Source: an uncultured Erysipelotrichaceae bacterium (GTDB lineage: Bacteria; Bacillota_I; Bacilli_A; Erysipelotrichales; Erysipelotrichaceae). From it: 6,508 bases of DNA. The stretch spans positions 1 through 6,508 of the forward strand of contig CAMWMY010000068.1 of assembly GCA_947175465.1 (NCBI GenBank), written 5' to 3'. Position numbers and translations under genes: made by a program. Position 1 is the stretch's first letter, and every line of letters starts with the position of its first letter. The notes beneath the pieces were generated by a model, which did not search any database, was not told the origin of the DNA, and saw only the letters and a program-made list of their open reading frames with translations. Shown piece after piece: positions 1 to 6,312 of the stretch.

Positions 1-46
1 GCAACAAGGGACAATCTGAATCATGTACTCCAATATAGAAATATTT

Positions 47-790
47 TTATTTAGTTTTCGCAATAATTTCGCTAAAGCTATCTACTTTTAAAGATGCTCC
101 ACCAATTAAAGCACCATCAATATCTGGTTCTGCCATATATTCTACAATATTATCAGGTTTTACAGAACCACCGTATTGAATACGTACAATATCTGCTGCT
201 TCTTTTCCAAACATTTTTTCAATTTGATCACGTACGATATGACAGCAGTTTTGTGCAATTTCTTTTGAAGCTGATTTTCCAGTTCCAATTGCCCAAATTG
301 GCTCATATGCAATAACTACGTTTTTCATATCTTCAGCTTGTAATCCAGCAAGACTTCCTGTTAATTGATCACGGATCACTTGTTCACTTTGCCCTGCATC
401 ATATTGTGCTTCTGATTCTCCAATACAAACGATTGGTGTCATATTAGCTTGAAGTAAACGTTTTGCTTTTTTACTTACTGTTTCATCTGTTTCTTGGAAC
501 ATTTGACGACGTTCAGAGTGTCCAATAATACAGTATTTAACACCAATTTCTTCTAACATTGGCACAGAAACTTCTCCTGTGAAAGCTCCTTGATCTTCAA
601 AATGACAATTTTCAGCTGCAATAATCAAGTTTTTAGCAGCTTTTACACTTTCAGCTAATGCTAAAAATGATGTTCCTACTCCATAAGTTGCTCCATCATG
701 GCAAAGAGGATCTACAGCTTTTATAAATTCTTTTGCTTCCGCAACTGTTTTATTCATTTTCCAGTTTCCTACAATGATTGGTTTTCTCAT
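47..790 (-). CDS. tpiA: Triosephosphate isomerase
   Basis: This cytosolic glycolytic enzyme interconverts dihydroxyacetone phosphate and glyceraldehyde 3-phosphate. The 247-residue protein has the usual bacterial length and a complete TIM-barrel motif set. Asn9 and Lys11 lie in GNWKMN, the catalytic His91 in IIGHSERR, and the catalytic Glu163 in AYEPIWAIGTGKSA, which runs into mobile loop 6. The phosphate-binding motifs YGGSVK (206-211) and GGASL (230-234) are also present. The frame is open to an earlier ATG at 814, but that start would add eight residues and overlap pgk. The start at 790 gives the conserved MRKPIIVGNWKMN N-terminus and has an AGGAG ribosome binding site at 798-802, seven bases upstream. 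That site overlaps the pgk stop codon (801-803), so tpiA is probably co-transcribed and translationally coupled with pgk. No terminator is visible in the 46 bases beyond the stop, so the transcript may continue out of the window. Confidence 0.98.
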   Translation of the reverse strand: MRKPIIVGNWKMNKTVAEAKEFIKAVDPLCHDGATYGVGTSFLALAESVKAAKNLIIAAENCHFEDQGAFTGEVSVPMLEEIGVKYCIIGHSERRQMFQETDETVSKKAKRLLQANMTPIVCIGESEAQYDAGQSEQVIRDQLTGSLAGLQAEDMKNVVIAYEPIWAIGTGKSASKEIAQNCCHIVRDQIEKMFGKEAADIVRIQYGGSVKPDNIVEYMAEPDIDGALIGGASLKVDSFSEIIAKTK

Positions 791-800
791 ATCTTTTCTC

Positions 801-1979
801 CTATTTATCCGCAATAACAGCGATACCAGGTAATTCTTTACCTTCCATAAATTCTAAAGAAGCTCCTCCACCTGTCGAAATGTGTGAGAATTTTTCTTTA
901 AATCCTAATTGAATTGCAGCAGCAGCTGAATCTCCACCACCGATAACTGTTGTAGCTCCTGGTAATTCAGAAATTGCTGTACAAACTTCTAATGTTCCTT
1001 TTGCAAAAGCTTCCATTTCAAATACACCCATAGGTCCATTCCAAACAACTGTTTTTGCACCTTCTAATTCTTTTTTATACAATTCAATTGATTTTGGTCC
1101 AATATCTAATCCCATGTAATCTGCAGGAATATTTTCATTATCTGCAACTACTGTTTTTGCATCAGCTGCAAATGCATCTGCACATACATGGTCAACAGGT
1201 AATACTAATTTTCCATTTGCTTTTGCAAGGTATTCTTTTGCAAGTTCTAACTTATCTTCTTCTACAAGTGATTTACCAACAGCATATCCTTGTGCTTTTA
1301 AGAATGTATAAGCCATTCCTCCACCAATTAATACTTTATCTGCAATTTTTAATAAATTATCTACTACTGCAATCTTATCAGAAACTTTAGCTCCTCCAAT
1401 AATTGCAACAAATGGACGCTCAGGTGTTTCTACTGCTGCACCTAACATTTTTACTTCTTTTTCTACTAAAAATCCTAATGCATTTGGTAAAATAGATGCA
1501 ATCCCTGCTGTAGAAGCATGTGCTCTATGCACAGATCCAAAAGCATCTTCTACAAATAAATCTCCAAGAGATGCCCAGTATTTGCTTAATTCTGGATCGT
1601 TTTTGCTTTCTCCTTTTTCATAACGTGTGTTTTGTACAACAACAATTTCTCCATCTTGTAAATTAGCAACTGCTTTTTCTAATTCTTCTCCTCTTGTAAC
1701 AGGTACAAAAGTAACACTTGTATTAACAAGCTCTCTTAAACGGTCAGCTACACAAGCTAAATCATTTTTCGCTTTATCTTCTTCTGTTTTTACTTTTCCT
1801 AAATGTGACATTAAAATCACTTTTGCTTTGTTTTCAATTAAATATTGAATAGTAGGTAAAGCTTGTACAATACGATTGTCATTTGTAATTACTCCATCTT
1901 TTCTAGGAACGTTGAAATCACAACGTACAATCACGCGCTTTCCTGCAACATCTAAATCTCTTACTGTTCTTTTTGCCAT
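801..1979 (-). CDS. pgk: Phosphoglycerate kinase
   Basis: This cytosolic glycolytic enzyme transfers the acyl phosphate of 1,3-bisphosphoglycerate to ADP, forming ATP and 3-phosphoglycerate. The 392-residue protein is full length for the bacterial family. The N-domain substrate site is visible as [11 protein letters not shown] (15-25, with Asp21 and Asn23), SHLGK (58-62), NTRYEKGE (117-124) and VHRAHAS (150-156). The C-domain nucleotide site is visible as GGAKVSDK (195-202), WNGPMGVFE (313-321), GGGDSAAA (347-354) and [10 protein letters not shown] (368-377). The ATG at 1979 is preceded eight bases upstream by a perfect AGGAGG (1988-1993). tpiA starts ten bases after the stop. In many Bacillota pgk follows gapA and a CggR-type regulator. 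Here the gene upstream is an IMP dehydrogenase with its own terminator, so pgk appears to be the first gene of its operon. Confidence 0.99.
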   Translation of the reverse strand: MAKRTVRDLDVAGKRVIVRCDFNVPRKDGVITNDNRIVQALPTIQYLIENKAKVILMSHLGKVKTEEDKAKNDLACVADRLRELVNTSVTFVPVTRGEELEKAVANLQDGEIVVVQNTRYEKGESKNDPELSKYWASLGDLFVEDAFGSVHRAHASTAGIASILPNALGFLVEKEVKMLGAAVETPERPFVAIIGGAKVSDKIAVVDNLLKIADKVLIGGGMAYTFLKAQGYAVGKSLVEEDKLELAKEYLAKANGKLVLPVDHVCADAFAADAKTVVADNENIPADYMGLDIGPKSIELYKKELEGAKTVVWNGPMGVFEMEAFAKGTLEVCTAISELPGATTVIGGGDSAAAAIQLGFKEKFSHISTGGGASLEFMEGKELPGIAVIADK

Positions 1980-1987
1980 TTAAAAAT

Positions 1988-2041
1988 CCTCCTTTTAAAC
2001 TGTTATTATTATACCACTATGTCCCCCTTTCGTAAACGAAA
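1988..2041 (-). promoter_or_regulatory. pgk-tpiA promoter with inverted repeat over the -35 box
   Basis: Read on the minus strand, TTTACG (2031-2036) and TATAAT (2008-2013) are separated by 17 bases, giving a plausible sigma-A promoter. Transcription would start near 2001, shortly before the AGGAGG at 1988-1993, so the leader is very short. The -35 box lies inside a 14-base inverted repeat (2028-2041) with arms TTTCGT and ACGAAA around a two-base centre. This could be a repressor operator. The -10 match is strong and the -35 weaker. Regulation is inferred only from the repeat's position. Confidence 0.6.
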
Positions 2042-2050
2042 ATACATGAA

Positions 2051-2075
2051 TTTGATAATAAAATCACATATCAAA
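2051..2075. repeat. Spaced inverted repeat upstream of pgk promoter
   Basis: TTTGATA (2051-2057) and TATCAAA (2069-2075) form a perfect 7-bp inverted repeat with an 11-base spacer. It lies just upstream of the pgk -35 box and downstream of the IMPDH terminator. The spacing would suit a dimeric activator or repressor. In such AT-rich DNA, chance is a real alternative. Confidence 0.3.
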
Positions 2076-2095
2076 ATCATACTCTCTCGATATAT

Positions 2096-2130
2096 AAAAA
2101 AGATGCTTCTTCATAAGAGCACCCTTTTTT
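2096..2130 (-). terminator. Intrinsic terminator of the IMP dehydrogenase gene
   Basis: On the minus strand a stem pairs GGTGCT (2118-2123) with AGCATC (2102-2107), including one G-U pair. It is extended by CTT/AAG around a three-base loop, with a single bulged A, and is followed by a run of Ts (complement of the A-run 2096-2101). It lies directly after the IMPDH stop codon at 2133. The T-run at 2125-2130 on the other strand makes it potentially bidirectional. It separates IMPDH transcription from the pgk promoter. Confidence 0.8.
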
Positions 2131-2132
2131 CC

Positions 2133-3644
2133 TTAATCTATTTTTACATCAATCGTATTATCTTTTACCACAACGTCATGAGCTCCCCCTTCAACAATAC
2201 TTGTAGCTGATACTAATGTAATTTTAGCTTTTTGTTGAAGTTCAGGAATAGATAATGCACCACAATTACACATTGTATGTTTCACTTTACTTAAAGTAAG
2301 ACTTACATTATCTTTTAAACTTCCTGCATAAGGAACATAAGAATCTACTCCTTCTTCAAATGAAAGCTTCTTATTTCCTCCCATATCATAACGTTGCCAA
2401 TTTCGAGCACGGGCACTTCCTTCTCCCCAGTACTCTTTCATATATGTACCATTAATACTCACTTTTTTTGTTGGTGACTCATCAAAACGAGAAAAATATC
2501 TTCCAAGCATAACAAAGTCTGCACCCATAGCAAGGGCTAATGTAATATGGTAATCATGTACAATTCCACCATCACTACAAATAGGAATATACACACCAGT
2601 TTCTTTATAATAAGCATCGCGAGCTTTCGCAACTTCTATTGTCGCTGTAGCTTGTCCTCGCCCAATACCTTTTTGTTCACGTGTAATACAAATAGAACCT
2701 CCACCGATTCCAATTTTAATAAAATCAGCTCCAGCTTCTGCTAAAAAACGAAATCCTTCTTCATCAACAACATTTCCTGCACCAACTTTTACACGATCTC
2801 CATATTGCTTACGAATCCAATCAATCGTACGCTTTTGCCACTCACTGTATCCTTCAGAAGAGTCTATACATAAAACATCTACGCCAGCTTCTACAAGAGC
2901 AGGTACTCTTTCTTCATAATCTCTTGTATTAATTCCTGCACCTACAATATAGCGCTTTTGCTCATCTAATAACTCATTAGGATATTCTTTGTGAGATTCA
3001 TAGTCTTTTCGAAACACAAAATATTTTAAATGTTGCTTATCATCAACAATTGGCAAAGCATTTAATTTATGCTCCCATATAAGATCATTGGCTTGTGATA
3101 AACTACAACCTTCTTTTCCATAAACAAGCTTATCAAAAGGTGTCATATAATCAGATACTTTATCATTTCCATCTACTCTTGAAATACGATAATCTCTACT
3201 TGTAATAATCCCTAACAATTTCCCCTCTGCTGTCCCATCTTCAGTAACTGCCATTGTAGAATGTCCTGTTTTTTCTTTTAAAGCAATAACGTCAGCTATC
3301 GTTGCATCTGGTCGAATATTGGAATCACTGTACACAAATCCAGCTTTATAATCTTTTACACGTTTTACCATCGCTGCCTGTTGTTCAACTGTTTGTGATC
3401 CATAAATAAAGGATACTCCTCCTTCTTTAGCTAATGCTTTGGCCATCTCTTCCCCTGAAACAGCTTGCATAATCGCAGATACCATAGGAATATTCATCAT
3501 AAGAGATGCTTCTTCACCCTTTTTAAATTTTACAAGAGGTGTTTTTAACGATACATTCGCTGGTGTAGCATCACAACTTGAATACCCTGGTACTAATAAA
3601 TATTCACTAAATGTACGTGAAGGTTCATCAAAATAATACGCCAT
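2133..3644 (-). CDS. guaB: IMP dehydrogenase, Tritrichomonas-like type
   Basis: Catalyses NAD-dependent oxidation of IMP to XMP, the committed step of guanine nucleotide synthesis, in the cytosol. The 503-residue protein has an N-terminal barrel segment (about 1-100), two CBS domains (about 104-155 and 162-214), then the rest of the catalytic barrel. Visible site residues are Asp261 (CIDSS), Cys319 in the loop [17 protein letters not shown] (the nucleophile), Asp358 (CSDGG), and Arg418-Tyr419 in the flap NWQRYD. The loop is GGGSICITR rather than the usual bacterial GPGSICTTR. The whole sequence, its length and these residue numbers match the Tritrichomonas foetus enzyme as I recall it. Lys310 and Glu431, linked in that enzyme to poor mycophenolic acid binding, are also present. 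An AGGAG site (3654-3658) sits nine bases before the ATG. The gene is alone, with its own promoter and terminator. A GMP reductase is less likely because the flap Arg-Tyr and CBS domains are present. Confidence 0.95.
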   Translation of the reverse strand: MAYYFDEPSRTFSEYLLVPGYSSCDATPANVSLKTPLVKFKKGEEASLMMNIPMVSAIMQAVSGEEMAKALAKEGGVSFIYGSQTVEQQAAMVKRVKDYKAGFVYSDSNIRPDATIADVIALKEKTGHSTMAVTEDGTAEGKLLGIITSRDYRISRVDGNDKVSDYMTPFDKLVYGKEGCSLSQANDLIWEHKLNALPIVDDKQHLKYFVFRKDYESHKEYPNELLDEQKRYIVGAGINTRDYEERVPALVEAGVDVLCIDSSEGYSEWQKRTIDWIRKQYGDRVKVGAGNVVDEEGFRFLAEAGADFIKIGIGGGSICITREQKGIGRGQATATIEVAKARDAYYKETGVYIPICSDGGIVHDYHITLALAMGADFVMLGRYFSRFDESPTKKVSINGTYMKEYWGEGSARARNWQRYDMGGNKKLSFEEGVDSYVPYAGSLKDNVSLTLSKVKHTMCNCGALSIPELQQKAKITLVSATSIVEGGAHDVVVKDNTIDVKID

Positions 3645-3712
3645 ATAAAATCGCTCCTTTTCTTATAGAATTCCTTATTTCCCATTTCGTATATAATGAA
3701 ATATTGTAGTTA

Positions 3713-3741
3713 ATTATAAAGACTTCAACCTTTGAAGTCAA
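3713..3741 (-). promoter_or_regulatory. IMPDH gene promoter with embedded 19-bp operator-like palindrome
   Basis: On the minus strand TTGACT (3736-3741), a 17-base spacer and a perfect TATAAT (3713-3718) form a near-consensus sigma-A promoter. Transcription would start near 3706, leaving a leader of about 60 bases before the ATG at 3644. A perfect inverted repeat, GACTTCAA and TTGAAGTC around three bases (3721-3739), fills the spacer and covers most of the -35 box. A regulator bound there would block or remodel RNA polymerase. The arms resemble MerR-family operators, but those usually sit in 19-20 base spacers. No PurR-box motif was recognised. Confidence 0.75.
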
Positions 3742-3947
3742 GCAAGAAAAGCTTCTTTTTTACATATGTTTCAAAAATAATACTACTTCAAAAAAATCAA
3801 ACTGATTTTATCGTATAAAATAATGAAAATACGCACTCTTGGCAATTAAAAACACCCAAATATTCCACATTATGTGACATTAGTCTAGGGGAGAAGTTGA
3901 CTGAATCATATCGAATTCTTTAAGAAAATCAATCATAATATTTAATA
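3742..3947. other. Intergenic stretch without a recognised gene
   Basis: This AT-rich stretch lies upstream of the IMPDH promoter. No start codon with a ribosome binding site opens a convincing frame on either strand. A minus-strand pair, TTGATT (3927-3932) and TATGAT (3905-3910) with a 16-base spacer, could be a second, distal promoter for the IMPDH gene. Downstream of it is a short, less AT-rich block (about 3846-3905). There the minus strand stays open for about 40 codons with no ribosome binding site, ending TIKSV then stop. I do not recognise it. It could be a decayed gene or mobile-element end. Confidence 0.4.
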
Positions 3948-3989
3948 AAAATATAAAAAAGGAGATTGCCTAGTTTTTACTTGCAATCT
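3948..3989 (-). terminator. Hairpin terminator after the Rpn-like fragment
   Basis: On the minus strand AGATTGC (3983-3989) pairs perfectly with GCAATCT (3963-3969) across a 13-base loop. CC and a T-rich tract (complement of 3948-3960) follow. It lies about 50 bases beyond the stop of the 4039-4260 frame and would end any transcript crossing it. The stem is only seven pairs with a long loop, so it is a modest terminator. Confidence 0.55.
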
Positions 3990-4038
3990 TAATATAAAGA
4001 TATCATCTTTCTATTTATCTTCCATCTCAAACAACCAA

Positions 4039-4260
4039 TTACATATTAATATGTACACGCATATCCAATACAACTTGCTGAGATAACTTTGTTATATTAC
4101 ATATAAAATTTACTGGCATTTGCGCTTCTACTAATTTATATGCAACATACAAGATTCCAAATTGAATCCCTTCTTGCTGTGCTTCTTGTATATTTTTTTC
4201 ATAAATTTTTTCAAAATCATTCTTTTTTAACCATTCAAAAAATTGTAATTCTTTATCCAT
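4039..4260 (-). pseudogene. Orphan C-terminal fragment resembling Rpn/PD-(D/E)XK nuclease-transposase
   Basis: This 73-residue frame begins MDKELQFFEW and has a charged linker with EKNIQEAQQEG (residues about 21-31). It ends in a segment like the helical tail of Rpn-family recombination-promoting nuclease/transposase proteins, with a pattern of the type KLVEAQMPVNFICNITKLS. Full family members are near 300 residues and carry an N-terminal PD-(D/E)XK nuclease domain. Nothing like that precedes this frame: the in-frame upstream DNA meets stops within 12 codons. The nearest Shine-Dalgarno-like sequence (GAAAGGG) lies 14 bases before the ATG, which is too far. A decayed remnant is therefore the simplest reading. 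A small expressed protein is possible, because short C-terminal Rpn products acting as antitoxins are known in E. coli. The family assignment rests on recalled sequence style and is tentative. Confidence 0.5.
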
Positions 4261-4280
4261 AAATACTAAATACGCCCTTT

Positions 4281-4336
4281 CAAAAAAGAAAAGTCAAACA
4301 AACAGTAATTAAGGGTACTGCTTATTCGACTTTTTT
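4281..4336 (-). terminator. Two-tier hairpin terminator downstream of pta
   Basis: An outer 7-bp stem (AAAAGTC 4289-4295 with GACTTTT 4328-4334) encloses an inner 5-bp stem (CAGTA 4303-4307 with TACTG 4316-4320). On the minus strand it is followed by CTTTTTTG (complement of 4281-4288), as expected for a terminator of pta transcription. A T-run at 4331-4336 on the plus strand makes it symmetrical. The internal loops weaken the fold, and a regulatory or small-RNA role is not excluded. Confidence 0.55.
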
Positions 4337-4346
4337 CCTCTCAAAA

Positions 4347-4375
4347 ATTATACAATATATTTTAAAATTTGCCTA
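4347..4375 (-). promoter_or_regulatory. Possible promoter between pta and its terminator
   Basis: On the minus strand TATAAT (4347-4352) lies 17 bases downstream of TAGGCA (4370-4375, a 4/6 match to the -35 consensus). A transcript from about 4340 would immediately enter the two-tier hairpin at 4281-4336. It would give either a roughly 60-base RNA or a leader for the 4039-4260 frame. The surrounding DNA is extremely AT-rich, so a chance -10 match is quite possible. Confidence 0.3.
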
Positions 4376-4395
4376 CTAAAATTTACAATATATTT
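4351..4395. repeat. Direct repeat pair in the pta 3' region
   Basis: TACAATATATTT occurs at 4351-4362 and again at 4384-4395. TAAAATTT elements lie between the copies. The origin is unknown. It may be low-complexity drift in AT-rich intergenic DNA. Confidence 0.4.
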
Positions 4396-4426
4396 ATAGA
4401 AAATGGCTATTTCTTATTTTTATATC

Positions 4427-5398
4427 TTATATATCCATAAACATTTGTGCAGCTGTCACAATTGCCATTTTATATACTTCATCTGCAGTACATCCTCTAG
4501 ATAAATCATTAATTGGTGCATTTAATCCTTGTAAAATAGGTCCAATTGCTTCAAAATTACCTAAACGAGCTGCAATCTTATACCCAATGTTCCCTGCATC
4601 AATATTTGGGAAAACAAAAGTATTTACATTTCCTGCAACAGGAGAATCTGGAGCTTTTAATTGTGCTACCTCTTTAGAAATAGCTGTATCAAATTGTAAT
4701 TCTCCATCTACATGAAAGTCTAACTGCATACGTTTTAAACGTTGTGCTGCTTCGTTAACTTTTGTTACACTTTCTCCTTTTCCAGATCCATAAGTAGAAT
4801 AAGATAATAAACCAACACGTGGTTCAATACCAAATTGACGAACTGTTTGTGCAGTTTGAAGAGTAATCTCTACAAGTTCATCTACATTAGGATTGATGTT
4901 AATTGAACAGTCTGCCATTACTAAACTTTCTTTTTCACGAAGTAAAATAAAGCAACTAGATACAATATTATTTTCTGGTTTTGTTTTTATAAGTTGCAAT
5001 GCTGGACGTACAGTATCTGCTGTGGAATAAGTAGCTCCACCTAATAAACCATCAGCACCCCCCATTTTCACATACATCGTACCAAAATAATTTGTTTGAT
5101 ATAATGCTTTACGGCATGCTTCCTCATCCATTTTCCCACGACGTAATTCAACCATTTTGCTGACCATAGCATCAAAATCTTCATATTTCATTGGGTCAAT
5201 GATTTCCATTCCATCTACTGACCATCCTAAACTTTTAGCTTTCGCTTCAATTTCCTCTTTATTTCCTAATAATACAGGATGAAGAATTCCCTCTTGAAAT
5301 AAGCGAATTGTAGCTTCTAACACACGTGCATCACTACCTTCTGTAAAAACAATTCTTGATCCTTTTCCTTTCACTTTCTCTACTAAATTATGAATCAT
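4427..5398 (-). CDS. pta: Phosphate acetyltransferase
   Basis: Converts acetyl-CoA and phosphate to acetyl phosphate and CoA in the cytosol. Acetate kinase then uses acetyl phosphate to make ATP in acetate fermentation. The 323-residue protein is the short single-domain form, without the N-terminal regulatory extension of enterobacterial Pta. Visible family motifs are SYSTYGSGKG (199-208), VDGELQFDTA (230-239), FVFPNIDAGNIGYK (261-274), GPILQGLNAPINDLSRGC (286-303, with the Ser300-Arg301 pair of the active site) and a C-terminal VTAAQ. The start at 5398 has a GAGG site at 5409-5412, ten bases upstream. No ackA is adjacent, so the partner kinase must be elsewhere. Short-chain phosphate butyryltransferases are related, but the motif set favours acetyl specificity. 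Confidence 0.96.
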   Translation of the reverse strand: MIHNLVEKVKGKGSRIVFTEGSDARVLEATIRLFQEGILHPVLLGNKEEIEAKAKSLGWSVDGMEIIDPMKYEDFDAMVSKMVELRRGKMDEEACRKALYQTNYFGTMYVKMGGADGLLGGATYSTADTVRPALQLIKTKPENNIVSSCFILLREKESLVMADCSININPNVDELVEITLQTAQTVRQFGIEPRVGLLSYSTYGSGKGESVTKVNEAAQRLKRMQLDFHVDGELQFDTAISKEVAQLKAPDSPVAGNVNTFVFPNIDAGNIGYKIAARLGNFEAIGPILQGLNAPINDLSRGCTADEVYKMAIVTAAQMFMDI

Positions 5399-5443
5399 AT
5401 TTTCGTATCCTCACTTTCCTTATCATATATACCTATACTTGTT

Positions 5444-5471
5444 ATTATACACCGATATAAAAGAATAACAA
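5444..5471 (-). promoter_or_regulatory. pta promoter
   Basis: On the minus strand TTGTTA (5466-5471) and a perfect TATAAT (5444-5449) are separated by 16 bases. Transcription would begin near 5437, about 39 bases before the pta start. It faces away from the folT promoter, whose -35 box begins about 60 bases further right. The two genes thus share a divergent regulatory interval. Confidence 0.6.
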
Positions 5472-5530
5472 TGAATTTAACAAACATCTTTGTTTCTTTT
5501 TTCACAAGCATTTTATACAGTGCCTTATTC

Positions 5531-5559
5531 TTTACATCATTATCAAACTATAGTACAAT
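5531..5559 (+). promoter_or_regulatory. folT promoter
   Basis: TTTACA (5531-5536), a 17-base spacer and TACAAT (5554-5559) form a good sigma-A promoter. The predicted start near 5566 coincides with the first bases of the tetrahydrofolate riboswitch. That agreement supports both calls. Confidence 0.75.
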
Positions 5560-5566
5560 AAATCCA

Positions 5567-5667
5567 ACATCAGAGTAGAAATATGTGCGTTAAGTACTGT
5601 CGAAAAGGGATGCCTAAAAGACAGGCGAAAAGGTTTCTTGCGATACATATTTCGCATCCCACTGTAC
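5567..5667 (+). ncRNA. Tetrahydrofolate (THF) riboswitch
   Basis: This leader matches the THF riboswitch class. It has AGAGTAGA (5572-5579), then helix P2 AAATATGT/ACATATTT (5579-5586 with 5645-5652). The conserved GCGTTAAGT (5587-5595) follows, then helix P3 CTGTC/GACAG (5597-5601 with 5620-5624). The P3 loop contains GGGATGC (5607-5613), which pairs perfectly with GCATCCC (5654-5660) to make the diagnostic pseudoknot. A small P4 hairpin lies near 5630-5639, followed by TGCGAT. The closing P1 helix appears short (CAG 5571-5573 with CTG 5662-5664). The class binds reduced folates and usually lowers expression of folate transport or synthesis genes, which fits the folT gene immediately downstream. 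Confidence 0.92.
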
Positions 5668-5671
5668 AAAA

Positions 5672-5712
5672 AAAAGCCTCTTTTTTTCGTAACGCGGGGA
5701 AAGGAGGCTTTT
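5672..5712 (+). promoter_or_regulatory. Shine-Dalgarno-sequestering hairpin, riboswitch expression platform
   Basis: AAAAGCCTC (5672-5680) pairs with GAGGCTTTT (5704-5712). The stem continues with TTT/AAA (5681-5683 with 5700-5702) past a bulged G at 5703. The 3' arm contains the folT ribosome binding site AAGGAGG (5701-5707), five bases before the ATG. In this fold the site is hidden, so the riboswitch probably controls translation initiation. Only four Ts follow the stem, which argues against an intrinsic terminator. An alternative pairing of AGGTTT (5631-5636) with AAAGCCT (5673-5679), with one bulge, could free the site when ligand is absent, but this is weak. Confidence 0.7.
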
Positions 5713-6252
5713 ATGCAAAAAAATCATAATCGTATTAAACAAATAATCCAATCTAGAAAAGAATTATCAAATGTACGCTCTTTAAGTGGAGCAGGTATTC
5801 TTGTTACGTTAAACGCCATTATTTCTGTTTTTCGTATCCAAGTATCCAATATTTTAGAAATCAGTTTTGCAAGTATTATGACTGGTGTATGTGGTTTCTT
5901 ATATGGACCTATCCTCACAGGTATTGCAGGTGTTGTCGGTGATCTTGTAAAATTCATGATTCGTCCTACAGGAGCTTTTTTTCCTGGATTTACGCTAAAT
6001 GAATTTCTTATTGGTGTCTTATATGGATGTTTTTTCTATAAAAAAGAAATCACTTGGAAAAGAGTATTATTGGCTAGAATTAGCGTTGTTATATGTATTA
6101 ACCTTATACTTACACCTATTTGGTTAAATATCATGTATGGTACTTCCCTTTTTGCTCTTCCACGTATTATCAAAAATATTGTATTATTACCTATTGATAC
6201 GATTTTACTTTACACAGTATTGAAAATAGCAAAACGTGTACATCGTAAATAA
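5713..6252 (+). CDS. folT: Folate ECF transporter S component
   Basis: A membrane substrate-binding (S) subunit of an energy-coupling-factor importer, predicted to capture folates and pair with the shared EcfA/EcfA'/EcfT module encoded elsewhere. The 179-residue protein is typical for the family. It has about five to six hydrophobic helices (roughly 27-45, 50-80, 95-110, 118-145, 155-172) and positively charged ends. FolT hallmarks seen are SFASIMTGVCGFLYGP (51-66), RPTGAFFPGFTLNEFLIGVLYG (84-105), TPIWLNIMYG (134-143) and RIIKNIVLLPI (151-161). The ATG at 5713 is chosen for its AAGGAGG site. The in-frame TTG at 5638 lies inside the riboswitch and is rejected. The THF riboswitch upstream independently supports folate as substrate. 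It is monocistronic, closed by a strong terminator. Confidence 0.94.
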   Translation: MQKNHNRIKQIIQSRKELSNVRSLSGAGILVTLNAIISVFRIQVSNILEISFASIMTGVCGFLYGPILTGIAGVVGDLVKFMIRPTGAFFPGFTLNEFLIGVLYGCFFYKKEITWKRVLLARISVVICINLILTPIWLNIMYGTSLFALPRIIKNIVLLPIDTILLYTVLKIAKRVHRK

Positions 6253-6270
6253 TATACTGCTCTATACTTT

Positions 6271-6312
6271 AAAACCCTAGTTGTATTTTATACGCAACTA
6301 GGGTTTTCTTTT
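6271..6312. terminator. Strong bidirectional terminator between folT and surface-protein gene
   Basis: A perfect 13-bp stem pairs AAAACCCTAGTTG (6271-6283) with CAACTAGGGTTTT (6295-6307) around an 11-base loop. TTTT, C and TTTT follow on the plus strand; on the minus strand GGGTTTTAAAG follows. It sits between two converging genes, 18 bases after the folT stop and just beyond the stop of the minus-strand gene at 6311. It probably serves both. Confidence 0.9.

Noticed and set aside
1..24. Possible start of a further minus-strand gene (GGAG then ATG at 24, reading MIQIVPCC)
   Set aside because: The GGAG is only three bases from the ATG, and eight codons are too few to recognise a product.
791..814. 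Earlier in-frame ATG for tpiA at 814
   Set aside because: It would overlap pgk and add eight residues absent from the family. The ATG at 790 has a well-placed AGGAG and gives the conserved N-terminus.
1055..1848. Plus-strand open frames opposite pgk
   Set aside because: They are antisense shadows of a clearly coding gene, with low-complexity Leu/Gln/His or Ser/Thr-rich translations and no ribosome binding sites.
3692..3697. Plus-strand TATAAT in the IMPDH leader
   Set aside because: No -35 box is found at suitable spacing and there is no downstream plus-strand gene.
3721..3739. The palindrome read as a minus-strand terminator
   Set aside because: It is followed only by TTTATAATT, which is the -10 region of a near-consensus promoter. 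An operator role explains it better.
3897..3925. Plus-strand TTGACT as a promoter
   Set aside because: The matching -10 position reads TTAAGA, a poor match, and nothing downstream on the plus strand looks coding.
5390..5578. Plus-strand 62-codon open frame between pta and folT
   Set aside because: It overlaps the pta start, both divergent promoters and the start of the riboswitch, and its translation is not protein-like.
5638..5712. In-frame TTG start at 5638 extending folT by 25 residues
   Set aside because: The extension lies inside the riboswitch and sequestering hairpin, lacks a ribosome binding site, and does not resemble FolT N-termini.
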